The position numbers and the translations under genes are program-made. This document shows positions 8,648 to 18,251 of a stretch of DNA of 64,000 bases, in pieces. The DNA comes from Immundisolibacter sp. (GTDB lineage Bacteria > Pseudomonadota > Gammaproteobacteria > Immundisolibacterales > Immundisolibacteraceae): NCBI RefSeq assembly GCF_041601295.1, contig NZ_JBFIII010000002.1, forward strand, positions 1 to 64,000, written 5' to 3'. Each line of letters opens with the position of its first letter. Position 1 is the first letter of the stretch. Under the pieces are notes generated by a model. The model searched no databases, was not told the DNA's origin, and saw nothing but the letters and a program-made list of their open reading frames with translations.

Positions 8648-8914
8648 TTATCGGTAAACCTCGCGTCGGTTACCGATTTTTACGACCAGGACGCGCCAGG
8701 CACTATCCTGAACATCGCAAATGACGCGGTAGTCGCCGACACGATAACGCCAGAAACCGCCCAGGGGTCCGCTCAGTGCTTTGCCGGTGCTGCGGGGGTC
8801 ATCCACAGACGCGATCCGTTCGTCCATGAAATCGACAATGCGCCGCGCTGCTTGCTTGTCGAGCTTGAGGAGTTGTTTTCTGGCCGTGTCGGTGTAATCA
8901 ATCGTCCAGGGCAA
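8648..8914 (-). CDS. relE: RelE/ParE-superfamily toxin
   Basis: An 88-residue basic protein starting [20 protein letters not shown]. This beginning, together with [18 protein letters not shown] in the second half, is the hallmark of RelE-type toxins, which cleave mRNA at the ribosome. Conserved basic and aromatic residues (R and Y in [10 protein letters not shown], and the final R residues) are in the places used for catalysis in RelE. It is translated after and overlaps by 17 bp the antitoxin gene just upstream on the same strand, the normal order for relBE pairs. Size is normal for the family and no truncation is visible. Confidence 0.9.
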   Translation of the reverse strand: MPWTIDYTDTARKQLLKLDKQAARRIVDFMDERIASVDDPRSTGKALSGPLGGFWRYRVGDYRVICDVQDSAWRVLVVKIGNRREVYR

Positions 8915-9125
8915 GGTCTTTTCTCACTTGCTCGGCGGAATAGAGCTTTTCCTGGCCCATCCGAACGCGCTCGACCACCTCCGCCGCAAGGTAGTAGTCC
9001 TCTACGTCCTCCAATCCTTGCTCGATAATCTGGCGCAGGTAGAAGGCCTTGCTGCGTCCAGTGTGAGCCGACAGAAAATTCAGGCGCTGCTCGGTTTCCG
9101 CGTCCAGGCGAATTGAAGTAGCCAT
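8898..9125 (-). CDS. relB: RelB/ribbon-helix-helix antitoxin
   Basis: A 75-residue protein starting [20 protein letters not shown]. The N-terminal [11 protein letters not shown] plus the helix-turn part is a ribbon-helix-helix DNA-binding domain of the CopG/RelB group. The acidic C-terminus ([13 protein letters not shown]) is the part expected to wrap the toxin. The ATG at 9125 is preferred over an in-frame codon at 9152 because the RHH domain begins exactly there. It should neutralise the overlapping RelE toxin and, with it, autorepress the promoter in the 228 bp before the TPR gene end. The N-terminal half resembles CopG-like DNA-binding modules more than classical E. coli RelB. Confidence 0.88.
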   Translation of the reverse strand: MATSIRLDAETEQRLNFLSAHTGRSKAFYLRQIIEQGLEDVEDYYLAAEVVERVRMGQEKLYSAEQVRKDLALDD

Positions 9126-9353
9126 TTGCCAATCCCGGTTGAATACACGCATTCACGCTACCACAAGCCACAAATCAGGCCAACTGCAACCCAGGCAGAC
9201 GCCTCGGGCAGCGCCCCGTGTGCGGCTCAGGCCGTAAGCTATTGTCCGGTGCCGATGGCGTCGGCTTGGGGATTGATGGGTTTCGCTGCGCTATGCATCC
9301 ACGAAATCTGGTCGTCTTTGCGCGTCAACCGACGCCGCGTAATTGGCAGACGA

Positions 9354-10643
9354 CTAGGAAGCGTCCCCAAGTTTCTGCAAGGCCTGTTTGGACGGGGCGT
9401 GCTTAGCGTCGATGGTTAGTGCCTCGCGAAAAGCTTTTTTTGCCTGGTCGGTCTTGCGCTGGTCCAGGTAGACCAGGCCCAGGTGGTATTTCACGTCGGC
9501 CAGCGGCGGTTTCATTGTCGCGGCTTTCTCAAGCACGGTTTCCGCCTCGGAGAACTTGCGCTGCGCCCGGTAGACCCAGCCCTGCGTGTCCCGGAAAGCC
9601 GCGCTGTCGGGCGCCAGTTTGACCGCCGTGGCAGCCCACTGCTCGGCCTGGCCCAGGTTGCCGCCGGACTCGGCCTGCATCCAGGCCAGGTTGTTGTAGG
9701 CAGGCGCGAAGTTGGCATCCAGCGCAATGGTCTGTTCATACGCCTCGCTGGCTTCGGTGTGGCGCTTTAGCAGCTGCAGGGCCGCGCCGCGTTTGAAAAC
9801 GGCGGATGCGCTTTTGGCATCGGCCGCTACCGCCTGGTCGAAAAGCGCCAGCGCTGCTTCAGCCTTACCCTGGCCGAGCAGCACATCGCCCTTGTCGAGC
9901 AGGGCCGGCACGAAGTTCGGCAATACTTCGAGCGCGGCATCCAGGGACGCCAGGCCGGCGTCGGTCTGGCCGCGGCTCAACTGCATGCGTGCGAGCGAAT
10001 GCAGGGGCAGCGGGATATCGGGTGCCAATTCGGCGGCCTTGCGATACTCCGCTTCCGCCTCCTTGAACTGTCCTGTGCCCGCCAGTGCCATGGCCAAACC
10101 CTGGTGCGCGCCGGCGTGCGTGGGATCGACCTGGACGGCCGCGCGGTAGGCGGGGATGGCATCGCTGGGTCGTTTCAGGGTATTGGCGTACAGATCCGCC
10201 AGATCGAGCCGCGCGCGCAGATTGTGGGGATTAAGTTCGATGGCTTTCCGGAGCGCCGTCTCAGCGACCGGGTAGTCCTTGCCGATAAAGTGGAACATGA
10301 AAAGCGAGTGCTGTACGACATCGTCCTGCGGCGCTAGCTCGACGGCCTGACCTAGCCATTTTTTTGCTTCGTCCCGTTTGCCACGCCGGAGTGCCACATC
10401 GGCCAAGCCAACCAGGGCTTGCGGCATCCGCGGATTTGCGGCGTGGGCGGCGGCGAATTCTTTCTCGGCGCTGTCAACGTTGTTATTGCGCAAGGCCTCC
10501 ACACCTTGGCGGTAGTGTTCCAACGTGGGGTCGACCTTGCTCGGTGATGACGGCGGGGGCGGGTCAGGCGCCAGGAATGCCCCGTTGACGACTGATGCAG
10601 ACAGCAGAAAGACGATAGCCGTGGCTAGCACAATACGGGTCAT
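9354..10643 (-). CDS. Exported tetratricopeptide-repeat protein
   Basis: A 429-residue protein. The start at 10643 is chosen because GAGGAG lies just upstream and because MTRIVLATAIVFLLSASVVNGA is a classic cleavable signal peptide. A Pro/Ser-rich linker follows, then about eleven TPR units of 34 residues from about residue 45 to the end, with typical signatures such as ALVGLADVALRRGKRDEAKKWLGQA. The repeats form a superhelix used for protein-protein contacts, here in the periplasm or outside. Neither a transmembrane segment nor a catalytic domain is seen. It lies downstream of the PEP-CTERM gene in the same orientation, 126 bp apart; a link to exopolysaccharide or PEP-CTERM export (as with PrsT-type TPR proteins) is possible but not shown. 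Confidence 0.85.
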   Translation of the reverse strand: MTRIVLATAIVFLLSASVVNGAFLAPDPPPPSSPSKVDPTLEHYRQGVEALRNNNVDSAEKEFAAAHAANPRMPQALVGLADVALRRGKRDEAKKWLGQAVELAPQDDVVQHSLFMFHFIGKDYPVAETALRKAIELNPHNLRARLDLADLYANTLKRPSDAIPAYRAAVQVDPTHAGAHQGLAMALAGTGQFKEAEAEYRKAAELAPDIPLPLHSLARMQLSRGQTDAGLASLDAALEVLPNFVPALLDKGDVLLGQGKAEAALALFDQAVAADAKSASAVFKRGAALQLLKRHTEASEAYEQTIALDANFAPAYNNLAWMQAESGGNLGQAEQWAATAVKLAPDSAAFRDTQGWVYRAQRKFSEAETVLEKAATMKPPLADVKYHLGLVYLDQRKTDQAKKAFREALTIDAKHAPSKQALQKLGDAS

Positions 10644-10769
10644 AGAACGCGCTCCTCGACAACAGAAACCCCCGCCTGTTATCACGGGCGAGGGCTCTGA
10701 GTGTGCCACCAGCGCGCGGTGGCGAGTTGGCGTAGCCGGATTCAGAATATAAAGCGGCTCAGGCGAAGT

Positions 10770-11723
10770 TCACGCAGCCTGCCGCCGACGCAGTGCTGCG
10801 AGACCTATCAGGCCTGCGCCCAGCAGGCCGAGCGTGGCGGGCGCGGGTACAGGTGTTCCTCCGATGGGCGGCACACCGATGCCGGCTCCACCAAAGCCCC
10901 ATCCGAAGGCCGCCGGACCGTCGTTGTCGTACGAGTAGGAGTACGCACCTACGCCGTTCGCCGCGAAGTCAGCAAGCAGGCTCGCCACGGTGCGGCCGAA
11001 ACCGATATAAGTGGTGAAGTCACGGCTGGCGCCATCGGCCAAGTCGCCGAAGGACAGGATGAAGTAGGCGCCAAGGTCGCCAGTCTGATCAGTGGCGTTG
11101 GCGTTTGGAGGACCGCCGAAGACGTAATCACGCAGGACCAGAGGATCGGGCGCAGCAAACGGATCAAACGATGTGTGCAGCACGTTGCCCACCGGGGCGC
11201 CGCCGGCCGCACCGGTCCAGATGGTGGTGAAGTCGTCGCTGAAGTGGCCCGGTGGCACGTCCCAATCCAAGGTGCGTGCGTAGCGCAGGTCGCTCACATC
11301 AGCGCCAGAGGTGTTCATGATTGACACATCGACCTTGAACAGGTTGCCGCTCGCGGTGGCGGAATAGGTGTGTGTGATGGTCAGGCCGGAGGTGGTTGTG
11401 ACCGTGGAGAAACCTGCATCCGACGTGGCGCCAGCGGTGAATACAGCCGTTGAAAATCCTGAGGAACCACCAGCATACGAATAAGCACTCGAGCCGCTTG
11501 CGGCGACACCCCAACCTTCACATAGACAGCCGGGAGTTATCGCATCGCCGATGCCAGGAAAAAACAAGCCCGTGCCACTAAAGCCGAGACCACCGTCGTC
11601 GAATACGCCCATCTCAAGGCCAGTGGACGTGGTTAACACGGCGCCAGCCATCGAGGCCGAGGGCAGGGCCAGCGCGATGCCCAGCGCCAGGCCGGAAACC
11701 ATGGCTTTCAAATACTGTTTCAT
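10770..11723 (-). CDS. PEP-CTERM-type exported protein (VPAPA variant sorting signal)
   Basis: A 317-residue secreted protein. The N-terminus MKQYLKAMVSGLALGIALALPSASMAGA is a signal peptide. The body is rich in Gly, Ser, Thr and Ala and low in charge, as expected of an extracellular structural protein. The C-terminus has GTPVPAPATLGLLGAGLIG followed by LAALRRRQAA: a short VPAPA motif, a hydrophobic helix and an arginine cluster, the tripartite sorting signal recognised by exosortases. The mature protein would be cut near VPAPA and handed to the cell surface or matrix. No exosortase (EpsH/XrtA) is encoded in this window. A sigma54-type promoter lies upstream. The central domain is not recognised. 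Confidence 0.85.
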   Translation of the reverse strand: MKQYLKAMVSGLALGIALALPSASMAGAVLTTSTGLEMGVFDDGGLGFSGTGLFFPGIGDAITPGCLCEGWGVAASGSSAYSYAGGSSGFSTAVFTAGATSDAGFSTVTTTSGLTITHTYSATASGNLFKVDVSIMNTSGADVSDLRYARTLDWDVPPGHFSDDFTTIWTGAAGGAPVGNVLHTSFDPFAAPDPLVLRDYVFGGPPNANATDQTGDLGAYFILSFGDLADGASRDFTTYIGFGRTVASLLADFAANGVGAYSYSYDNDGPAAFGWGFGGAGIGVPPIGGTPVPAPATLGLLGAGLIGLAALRRRQAA

Positions 11724-12080
11724 AACTCGTGCTCCCGCGTTAGGACATTTACTGTCTTTTCCCTAGCAACCGCGCTACGCCCCCCGGCGCAACGCCTTAT
11801 TGCTGGAAACTGTAAAGCAATGGGTGTGCCAATCTATTTAAAATGCCTATAAAACATAGGGTTGAGTTTTTTTGGCAATGGCTTGAATATGTTTTTAGAC
11901 AGAGTTGTAAAAGATGCTGACAGGTCGCATGCCTTCGCCCGCTATCGGAGTCCAGAAACCAGTGTCCCCAATACCTGCGTTTTGGCGACGAATTCCCATG
12001 AACAAGCGGGTTTCGGCCAAGTGGCGCTGAACGTAAAAAAAACTGACAAGGCCGTTGTTTGCAAGCCCCGGGATCGCCCG
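11724..12080. other. Divergent intergenic region between the PEP-CTERM gene and prmA
   Basis: About 357 bp, AT-rich between 11800 and 11930 compared with its surroundings. It contains the sigma54 promoter of the minus-strand gene and the small inverted repeat CCTAT-N5-ATAGG (11846-11860). For prmA the best core match is TTGAGT (11862) with AATAT-like bases 17-18 bp later. The frame upstream of prmA stays open through this stretch but shows no protein-like composition. Confidence 0.6.
11816..11831 (-). promoter_or_regulatory. Sigma54 (-24/-12) promoter of the PEP-CTERM gene
   Basis: On the minus strand the sequence reads TGGCACACCCATTGCT. It fits the RpoN consensus TGGCACG-N4-TTGCW at every conserved position except the seventh (A for G), with exact GG-to-GC spacing. 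Transcription would start near 11804, about 80 bp before the ATG at 11723. Several PEP-CTERM genes are known to depend on RpoN with the PrsK/PrsR two-component system. Neither regulator is encoded here. Confidence 0.75.
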
Positions 12081-12944
12081 ATGCGTTGGATCAGCATTGA
12101 ACTGTCAGCTCCCGCTGCGCGGCACGACGTAGTCTGCGCTCTGCTTGAAGGGGCGGGGGCGCTGAGCATCACCAGCGGTGATGCGGGAGACCGGCCGGTG
12201 CTCGAGCCCGCTCCCGGCGAAACGCCGCTGTGGCCGCAGGTGCGGGTGAGCGCGCTGTTCGATGGCGACTACGACGCGGCGCCGCTGCTGGCACTGCTCA
12301 CTGCGGCCGGGGTGGAGGGGGTGGTGTGCCGGCAGGTGGCGGACCAGGACTGGGCGCGCAGTGGGCAGGACGTCATGCCACGGCATTTCGGTTGGCGGCT
12401 CTGGGTATGTCCCACGGACGTGGCGCCGCCAGTCCCGGATGCGCTGGTGTTGCGCCTGGATGCCGGGCTGGCGTTTGGAACCGGCTCGCACGCGACCACT
12501 GGTCTTTGTTTGCGCTGGCTGGCGCGGCGGCCATTGGCTGACCTGGAAGTCATCGACTATGGCTGTGGGTCGGGCATTCTGGCCGTGGCCGCGGCGCTGC
12601 TGGGTGCCCGTCAGGTGTGGGCGGTGGACATTGACCCGCAAGCGCTGCGGGCGACGACCGACAATGCCGCGCGCAACGGGGTGATCGAGCGTTTGCAGGT
12701 AGTGGCGCCAGAGCACCTGCCGATGCTGTCGGTGGACCTGATGGTTGCCAACATTCTTGCGCCGATTCTGGTGGACCTCGCGCCGCGCTTTATTTCCATG
12801 CTGCGTCCGGGCGGGGCTTTGTTACTATCCGGCGTGCTCGAATCCCAGGTCGTGGATGTGGTGGCCGCATTTGGGCCGCGGATGAAATTTCTGACGCCGG
12901 TCCTGGACCAGGGCTGGGCCTGCATTGAGGGGATCAGACAGTGA
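12081..12944 (+). CDS. prmA: Ribosomal protein L11 methyltransferase
   Basis: A 287-residue PrmA that uses S-adenosylmethionine to trimethylate ribosomal protein L11. The ATG at 12081 gives MRWISIELSAPAARHDVV, the usual PrmA beginning; the open frame extends about 70 codons further upstream without PrmA similarity. The N-terminal L11-binding domain is followed by LAFGTGSHATTGLCLRWL and the SAM-binding loop DYGCGSGILAVAAALLG. The motif VANILAPILVDLAP is also typical. It is the first gene of prmA-DUF3426-fis-purH-purD. The stop overlaps the next start (GTGA). Confidence 0.95.
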   Translation: MRWISIELSAPAARHDVVCALLEGAGALSITSGDAGDRPVLEPAPGETPLWPQVRVSALFDGDYDAAPLLALLTAAGVEGVVCRQVADQDWARSGQDVMPRHFGWRLWVCPTDVAPPVPDALVLRLDAGLAFGTGSHATTGLCLRWLARRPLADLEVIDYGCGSGILAVAAALLGARQVWAVDIDPQALRATTDNAARNGVIERLQVVAPEHLPMLSVDLMVANILAPILVDLAPRFISMLRPGGALLLSGVLESQVVDVVAAFGPRMKFLTPVLDQGWACIEGIRQ

Positions 12945-13630
12945 GCTTGGAATCCTTGTTACTGCGGTGTCCGGCGTGTGGCACGGTGTTTCGCGCTCCG
13001 GCTCGGCTGCCGGATCACGGCCGGGTGCGCTGCGGCGTGTGTCAGGAAATCTTCGCTGCGCAGGTGGCCCCTTCCATAGAGCCGTTGCCGGAAATATCCG
13101 TGAAGTCGGGGGTTCCGCGCCCGGCCTACGTGTCCGCTCCTGCTGCGCCCTTGCCAAGCATGGCCGGTGGTCTGCTGCGTTTCGGCTTGCTGGTGCTGCT
13201 CATGTTGGGACTGGCCGGTCAGCTGGCATGGTTGGCGCGCAATCGTCTGGCTGAGGTGCCCAGCCTGCGCCCGTGGCTGGCCACTGCGTGCGAACGGCTG
13301 GACTGCCGACTGCCGGCGTATCACGACCTGCAGACAATCCGCCTGACCGAGGCGCGCGTGACCTCGCACCCGGACTATGGCAGCGCGTTGCTGGCGGTGG
13401 TGACGCTGTACAACGATGCGCCCCTGGCACAGCCGTGGCCGCGACTGGCGTTGGCGTTGACCGCGCCGGATGAGGTAGCGGTGGCCGAGCGCATATTCGA
13501 GCCGGCCGAGTTCCTGCCGGCCGAGCGACAGGGCGAGGCGCTGTTTGCGTCTGGCGCGACGGTGGAGGTTCGCCTGCCGCTGGCCGATCCAGGCACGGCG
13601 GCGGCTGGTTTTAAGTTCTCGCTGTACTAG
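12941..13630 (+). CDS. DUF3426 membrane protein with MJ0042-type zinc ribbon
   Basis: A 229-residue protein. Residues 8-35 hold two CxxC pairs (CPACGTVFR and CGVCQEIF), a zinc ribbon of the MJ0042 type. A Pro/Ala linker is followed by one transmembrane helix near residues 75-95 (GLLVLLMLGLAGQLAWL). The C-terminal domain (CERLDCRLPAYHDLQTIRL to the end) is DUF3426 and should be periplasmic. The family is often found next to prmA in gammaproteobacteria; its function is unknown. The GTG start overlaps the prmA stop, so the pair is coupled. Confidence 0.88.
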   Translation: MSLESLLLRCPACGTVFRAPARLPDHGRVRCGVCQEIFAAQVAPSIEPLPEISVKSGVPRPAYVSAPAAPLPSMAGGLLRFGLLVLLMLGLAGQLAWLARNRLAEVPSLRPWLATACERLDCRLPAYHDLQTIRLTEARVTSHPDYGSALLAVVTLYNDAPLAQPWPRLALALTAPDEVAVAERIFEPAEFLPAERQGEALFASGATVEVRLPLADPGTAAAGFKFSLY

Positions 13631-13786
13631 CGGCCGTTGGGGGCGAGCTGGTCTGCGCGTAGTCATCAGCGAAACCGGAGTCCAATTTGCACGCTGCGGT
13701 ATCTACGCGCCTGACGACAACACGATAGCCGCGGGGTGACCGGAACCGCGTGCCAACGACAATGAATTTTCGGCTACCATGGCTGC

Positions 13787-13816
13787 CCGGTCGTTGCCGA
13801 CAGGCGCAACGGACCG
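13787..13816 (+). promoter_or_regulatory. Strong hairpin in the leader region of fis
   Basis: CCGGTCGTTGC (13787-13797) pairs with GCAACGGACCGG (13805-13816) with one bulged base and a 7-base loop, giving an 11-bp GC-rich stem. It lies about 90 bp upstream of the fis start in a 273-bp non-coding gap. The bases after it are a run of A, not T, so it is not a plus-strand terminator. It could be a leader structure or part of a small RNA. Confidence 0.35.
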
Positions 13817-13903
13817 GCAAAAAAAGCCGTTTGTAGATTCGCGGTCATGCACTGCGGGGGCTTTCTGTTCCCGACGGGGTAGATGGCGCAGGGGAGGCCT
13901 TTG

Positions 13904-14194
13904 ATGAAGCCGGCAAATGTCAGCGTGCAAATCGAGGAGTTGGCGACCCTGGGGGGCGATGCGGTCGGTTGCCAGCCGCTGGCGCAGTGTATGGAGATGA
14001 CGGTGCGTCGCTACCTGGACGACCTCGGTCACAGTGACCCCACCAATCTTTACCAGTTGTTGCTGACGCAGATCGAGAAGCCCTTGCTGGCGGTGGTGAT
14101 GGAAAAGGCTCGCGGCAACCGTTGTCGGGCGGCTGATATGCTTGGCATCAACCGCAATACGCTGCGTAAGAAATTGCAGCAGTACGGGTTCTGA
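13904..14194 (+). CDS. fis: DNA-binding protein Fis
   Basis: A 96-residue Fis-family nucleoid protein, close to the 98 residues of E. coli Fis. The start at 13904 follows AGGGGAGG at good distance and is preferred over the in-frame ATG at 13883. The C-terminal helix-turn-helix, RCRAADMLGINRNTLRKKLQQYG, is nearly the family consensus. The central QLLLTQIEKPLLAVVMEKARGN is the dimer core. Fis bends DNA, shapes the nucleoid and activates stable RNA promoters in fast growth. It sits between the prmA pair and purH, an order known from Pseudomonas, but the usual dusB partner is absent. Confidence 0.94.
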   Translation: MKPANVSVQIEELATLGGDAVGCQPLAQCMEMTVRRYLDDLGHSDPTNLYQLLLTQIEKPLLAVVMEKARGNRCRAADMLGINRNTLRKKLQQYGF

Positions 14195-14265
14195 CATCCG
14201 CTTTATAGTCGGTCCAGTTTCATGAAGCCGCCGCCACGCGGCTGTCTCCTCGCCGCAGGTTCAAC

Positions 14266-15825
14266 GTGACACATTCGGTACGCCGCGCCCTGATCAGCGT
14301 GTCCGACAAGGCCGGCGTGGTCGATCTGGCCCGCCGCCTTGCCGCCCGTGGCATCGAACTGGTTTCCACCGGCGGCACCTGCCGCGCGCTGCGTGAGGCG
14401 GGCCTTGCCGTGCGCGAGGTGGCCGAGCTGACCGGTTTTCCGGAAATCATGGACGGGCGGGTCAAGACCCTGCATCCGATGATCCACGGCGGCCTGCTGG
14501 GTCGGCGCGGCACCGACGATGGGGTGATGGCCCAGCACGGTATTGGCGCCTTCGACCTGCTGGTGCTGAACCTGTATCCGTTCGAGGCCACCGTGGCGCG
14601 GCCGGACTGCACGCTGGATGAGGCGGTCGAGCAGATCGACATCGGCGGTCCGGCCATGCTGCGCGCGGCGGCCAAGAATTTCCGCCACCTGGCGGTGCTG
14701 ACCGAGCCCGGCCAGTACGCGGCGGTGCTGGCACAGATCGAGGCGAGCGGCGGGGTAGGGGATGCGGACCGCTTCGCCCTGGCGGTGGTGGCCTTCAACC
14801 ATGTTGCCAACTACGACGCGGCGATCAGCGACTACCTGTCGGCGATCCGCCCGGACGGCACGCAGGCGCAGTTTCCGGATCAGGCAAACGGTCGCTTCGT
14901 GAAGCTGATGGACTTGCGCTACGGCGAGAACCCGCACCAGCAGGCGGCCTTCTACCGCGACCTGCAGCCGGCGCCCGGCACGCTGGCGACGTTTCGCCAG
15001 TTGCAGGGCAAGGAACTGTCCTACAACAACCTGGCCGACGCCGATGCCGCCTGGGAGGCGGTGCGCGGCTTCGAGGCGCCGGCCTGCGTGATCGTCAAGC
15101 ACGCCAATCCGTGCGGCGTGGCGCTGGGCACGGACCCGGCCGACGCTTACGCGCAAGCCTATGCCTGCGACCCGACGTCGGCGTTTGGCGGCATCATCGC
15201 CTTCAATCGGCCACTGGATGAAGCCGCGGCGCGGGCCATCGTCGGGCAGCAGTTCGCTGAGGTGCTGATTGCGCCTGCGGTCACGCGGCAGGCCCTGGCC
15301 GCCTGCGGCGGCAAGCCGAACATCCGCGTGCTGGAAATCCCGCCCGGCGCCGGCCACAACACCCACGATGTAAAGCGCGTCGGCTCCGGCCTGCTGATGC
15401 AGACGGCCGACCTGCACGTGCTGGCCGGTGCCGACCTGAAGGTGGTGACGCGCCGCGCGCCCACCGAGGCCGAAACGGACGACTTGCTGTTCGCCTGGGC
15501 AGTCGGCAAGTACGTGAAATCGAACGCCATCGTCTACGCCGCCGGGCAGCGCACGCTGGGCATCGGTGCCGGGCAGATGTCGCGCGTTGATTCGGCCCGC
15601 ATTGCAGCTTTGAAAGCCGCTGAGGCGGGTTTCGAACTGGCCGGCGCGGTAATGGCTTCGGATGCGTTCTTCCCGTTCCGGGACGGTCTGGACGCCGCCG
15701 CCGAGCGTGGCATCGCCGCCGTCATTCAGCCGGGCGGCTCCATGCGCGATGGTGAAGTCATCGCCGCTGCCGACGAACACGGCATGGCGATGGTGTTCAC
15801 TGGCGTGCGCCATTTCCGGCACTGA
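14266..15825 (+). CDS. purH: Bifunctional AICAR transformylase / IMP cyclohydrolase
   Basis: A 519-residue PurH catalysing the last two steps of IMP synthesis: formylation of AICAR with 10-formyl-THF, then ring closure. The N-terminal MGS-like cyclohydrolase domain starts [20 protein letters not shown] and contains [13 protein letters not shown]. The transformylase domain begins near residue 200 and contains the catalytic KHANPCGVA and [10 protein letters not shown] motifs. Start is GTG. It follows fis by 71 bp and precedes purD by 13 bp, so purine synthesis is probably co-transcribed with fis. Confidence 0.97.
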   Translation: MTHSVRRALISVSDKAGVVDLARRLAARGIELVSTGGTCRALREAGLAVREVAELTGFPEIMDGRVKTLHPMIHGGLLGRRGTDDGVMAQHGIGAFDLLVLNLYPFEATVARPDCTLDEAVEQIDIGGPAMLRAAAKNFRHLAVLTEPGQYAAVLAQIEASGGVGDADRFALAVVAFNHVANYDAAISDYLSAIRPDGTQAQFPDQANGRFVKLMDLRYGENPHQQAAFYRDLQPAPGTLATFRQLQGKELSYNNLADADAAWEAVRGFEAPACVIVKHANPCGVALGTDPADAYAQAYACDPTSAFGGIIAFNRPLDEAAARAIVGQQFAEVLIAPAVTRQALAACGGKPNIRVLEIPPGAGHNTHDVKRVGSGLLMQTADLHVLAGADLKVVTRRAPTEAETDDLLFAWAVGKYVKSNAIVYAAGQRTLGIGAGQMSRVDSARIAALKAAEAGFELAGAVMASDAFFPFRDGLDAAAERGIAAVIQPGGSMRDGEVIAAADEHGMAMVFTGVRHFRH

Positions 15826-15838
15826 GCGGGACACCCTG

Positions 15839-17140
15839 ATGAAGGTACTGGTGATCGGCAGCGGTGGCCGCGAACACGCGCTGGCCTGGAAGCTGGCACG
15901 TTCGGCGCGCGTCACGCGGGTTTATGTGGCGCCCGGCAATGCGGGCACGGCCACCGAGCCGGGGGTCGGGAATGTTCCGATTGCCGTCGAGGACGTGGCC
16001 GGTTTGCTGGCGTTTGCGCAGCGCGAGGCCATCGACCTGACCGTGGTCGGTCCGGAAGGGCCGCTGGTGGCGGGCGTGGTGGACGCCTTCGCCGCCGCCG
16101 GCCGGCGCTGCTTCGGGCCGAGTCAGGCCGCCGCCCAGCTGGAAGGCTCCAAGGCCTACGCCAAGGAATTTCTGCGCCGGCATGCTATCCCGACCGCCGC
16201 CTACGCGACTTTCGACGAGCTCGCCGCCGCGTTGGGGCACGTGCGGGCGCGCCCGCTGCCGATGGTGATCAAGGCCGATGGTCTGGCGGCCGGCAAGGGC
16301 GTGGTGATCGCCCACCGGCGCGAGGAGGCCGAGGCCGCCCTGCGTGCCATGCTGGGCGAGGGGACATTTGGCAGCGCCGGGGCGCGGGTGGTGGTGGAGG
16401 ATTTCCTGGTCGGCGAGGAGGCCAGTTTCATCGTGATGGTCGACGGTGGCCACATCCTGCCGCTGGCCACCTCGCAGGACCACAAGGCGCGTGACGACGG
16501 CGACCTGGGCCCGAACACCGGCGGCATGGGCGCGTATTCGCCGGCGCCGGTGGTCACGCCGGACATCCACGCCCGCATCATGGCGCAGGTGATCGGGCCC
16601 ACGGTCGCGGCGCTGATCGCCGACGGCACGCCCTATACCGGTTTTCTGTACGCCGGGGTCATGATCGACGTCAACGGCGCGCCGCGGGTGCTGGAGTTCA
16701 ATTGCCGCCTGGGTGATCCGGAGACCCAGCCGATCCTGGTGCGCCTGCGCTCGGACCTGGTGGAGCTGATCGAGGCGGCGCTCGATGGCCGGCTGGATCA
16801 GGTCCACGCCGACTGGGATCCGCGCCCGGCGCTGGGCGTGGTGCTGGCGGCCGAGGGCTATCCGGGCGAGTACGCCAAAGGAACACCCATCCCGGCCCTG
16901 CCGGTGGTCGAGCCGCCGGACAGCAAGGTATTCCACGCCGGCACGGCGGTGCAGGATGGGCAGATCGTGACGGCCGGCGGGCGCGTGGTGTGCGTCACGG
17001 CGCTGGGTGACAGCGTGGCGCAGGCGCAGCGCCTGGCGTATCGGGTGGTCGGGCAGGTCGCCTGGGCCGGGGCGCTGTATCGGCGGGACATTGGCTACCG
17101 GGCCGTGGCGCGCGAGCAGGCTCAGGAGCAACAACCCTGA
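15839..17140 (+). CDS. purD: Phosphoribosylamine-glycine ligase (GAR synthetase)
   Basis: A 433-residue PurD of standard length, joining phosphoribosylamine and glycine with ATP hydrolysis in purine synthesis. The start at 15839 gives [20 protein letters not shown], the family N-terminus. The ATP-grasp domain includes [15 protein letters not shown] and [16 protein letters not shown]. The gene begins 13 bp after purH. No unusual substitutions are visible in the ATP-grasp motifs. Confidence 0.96.
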   Translation: MKVLVIGSGGREHALAWKLARSARVTRVYVAPGNAGTATEPGVGNVPIAVEDVAGLLAFAQREAIDLTVVGPEGPLVAGVVDAFAAAGRRCFGPSQAAAQLEGSKAYAKEFLRRHAIPTAAYATFDELAAALGHVRARPLPMVIKADGLAAGKGVVIAHRREEAEAALRAMLGEGTFGSAGARVVVEDFLVGEEASFIVMVDGGHILPLATSQDHKARDDGDLGPNTGGMGAYSPAPVVTPDIHARIMAQVIGPTVAALIADGTPYTGFLYAGVMIDVNGAPRVLEFNCRLGDPETQPILVRLRSDLVELIEAALDGRLDQVHADWDPRPALGVVLAAEGYPGEYAKGTPIPALPVVEPPDSKVFHAGTAVQDGQIVTAGGRVVCVTALGDSVAQAQRLAYRVVGQVAWAGALYRRDIGYRAVAREQAQEQQP

Positions 17141-18091
<951 letters not shown>

Positions 18092-18251
18092 TGGTCGGTT
18101 GGGGCCGCTGCGGACCGGTTTATGTCCGGCGCGGCGCGGGGGCTCCGCCACCCGCGGCGTCTGCCGTGCCCAGTCGCAGAAATCCATTGCCACACTTTCA
18201 GGCGTTGGCGGCCTGGGACGTCCGGGAGCGGCCCGGGCAGATATCTTCGAT

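Noticed and set aside
9126..9419. A 97-codon plus-strand frame between relB and the TPR gene
   Set aside because: No ribosome site, no similarity and overlap with the end of the TPR gene. The stretch near 9275 (gatgggtttcgctgcgct) resembles common intergenic repeat motifs but no partner copy is visible.
11862..12080. An upstream extension of prmA by about 70 codons
   Set aside because: It does not resemble PrmA and crosses an AT-rich promoter region; the normal N-terminus begins at 12081.
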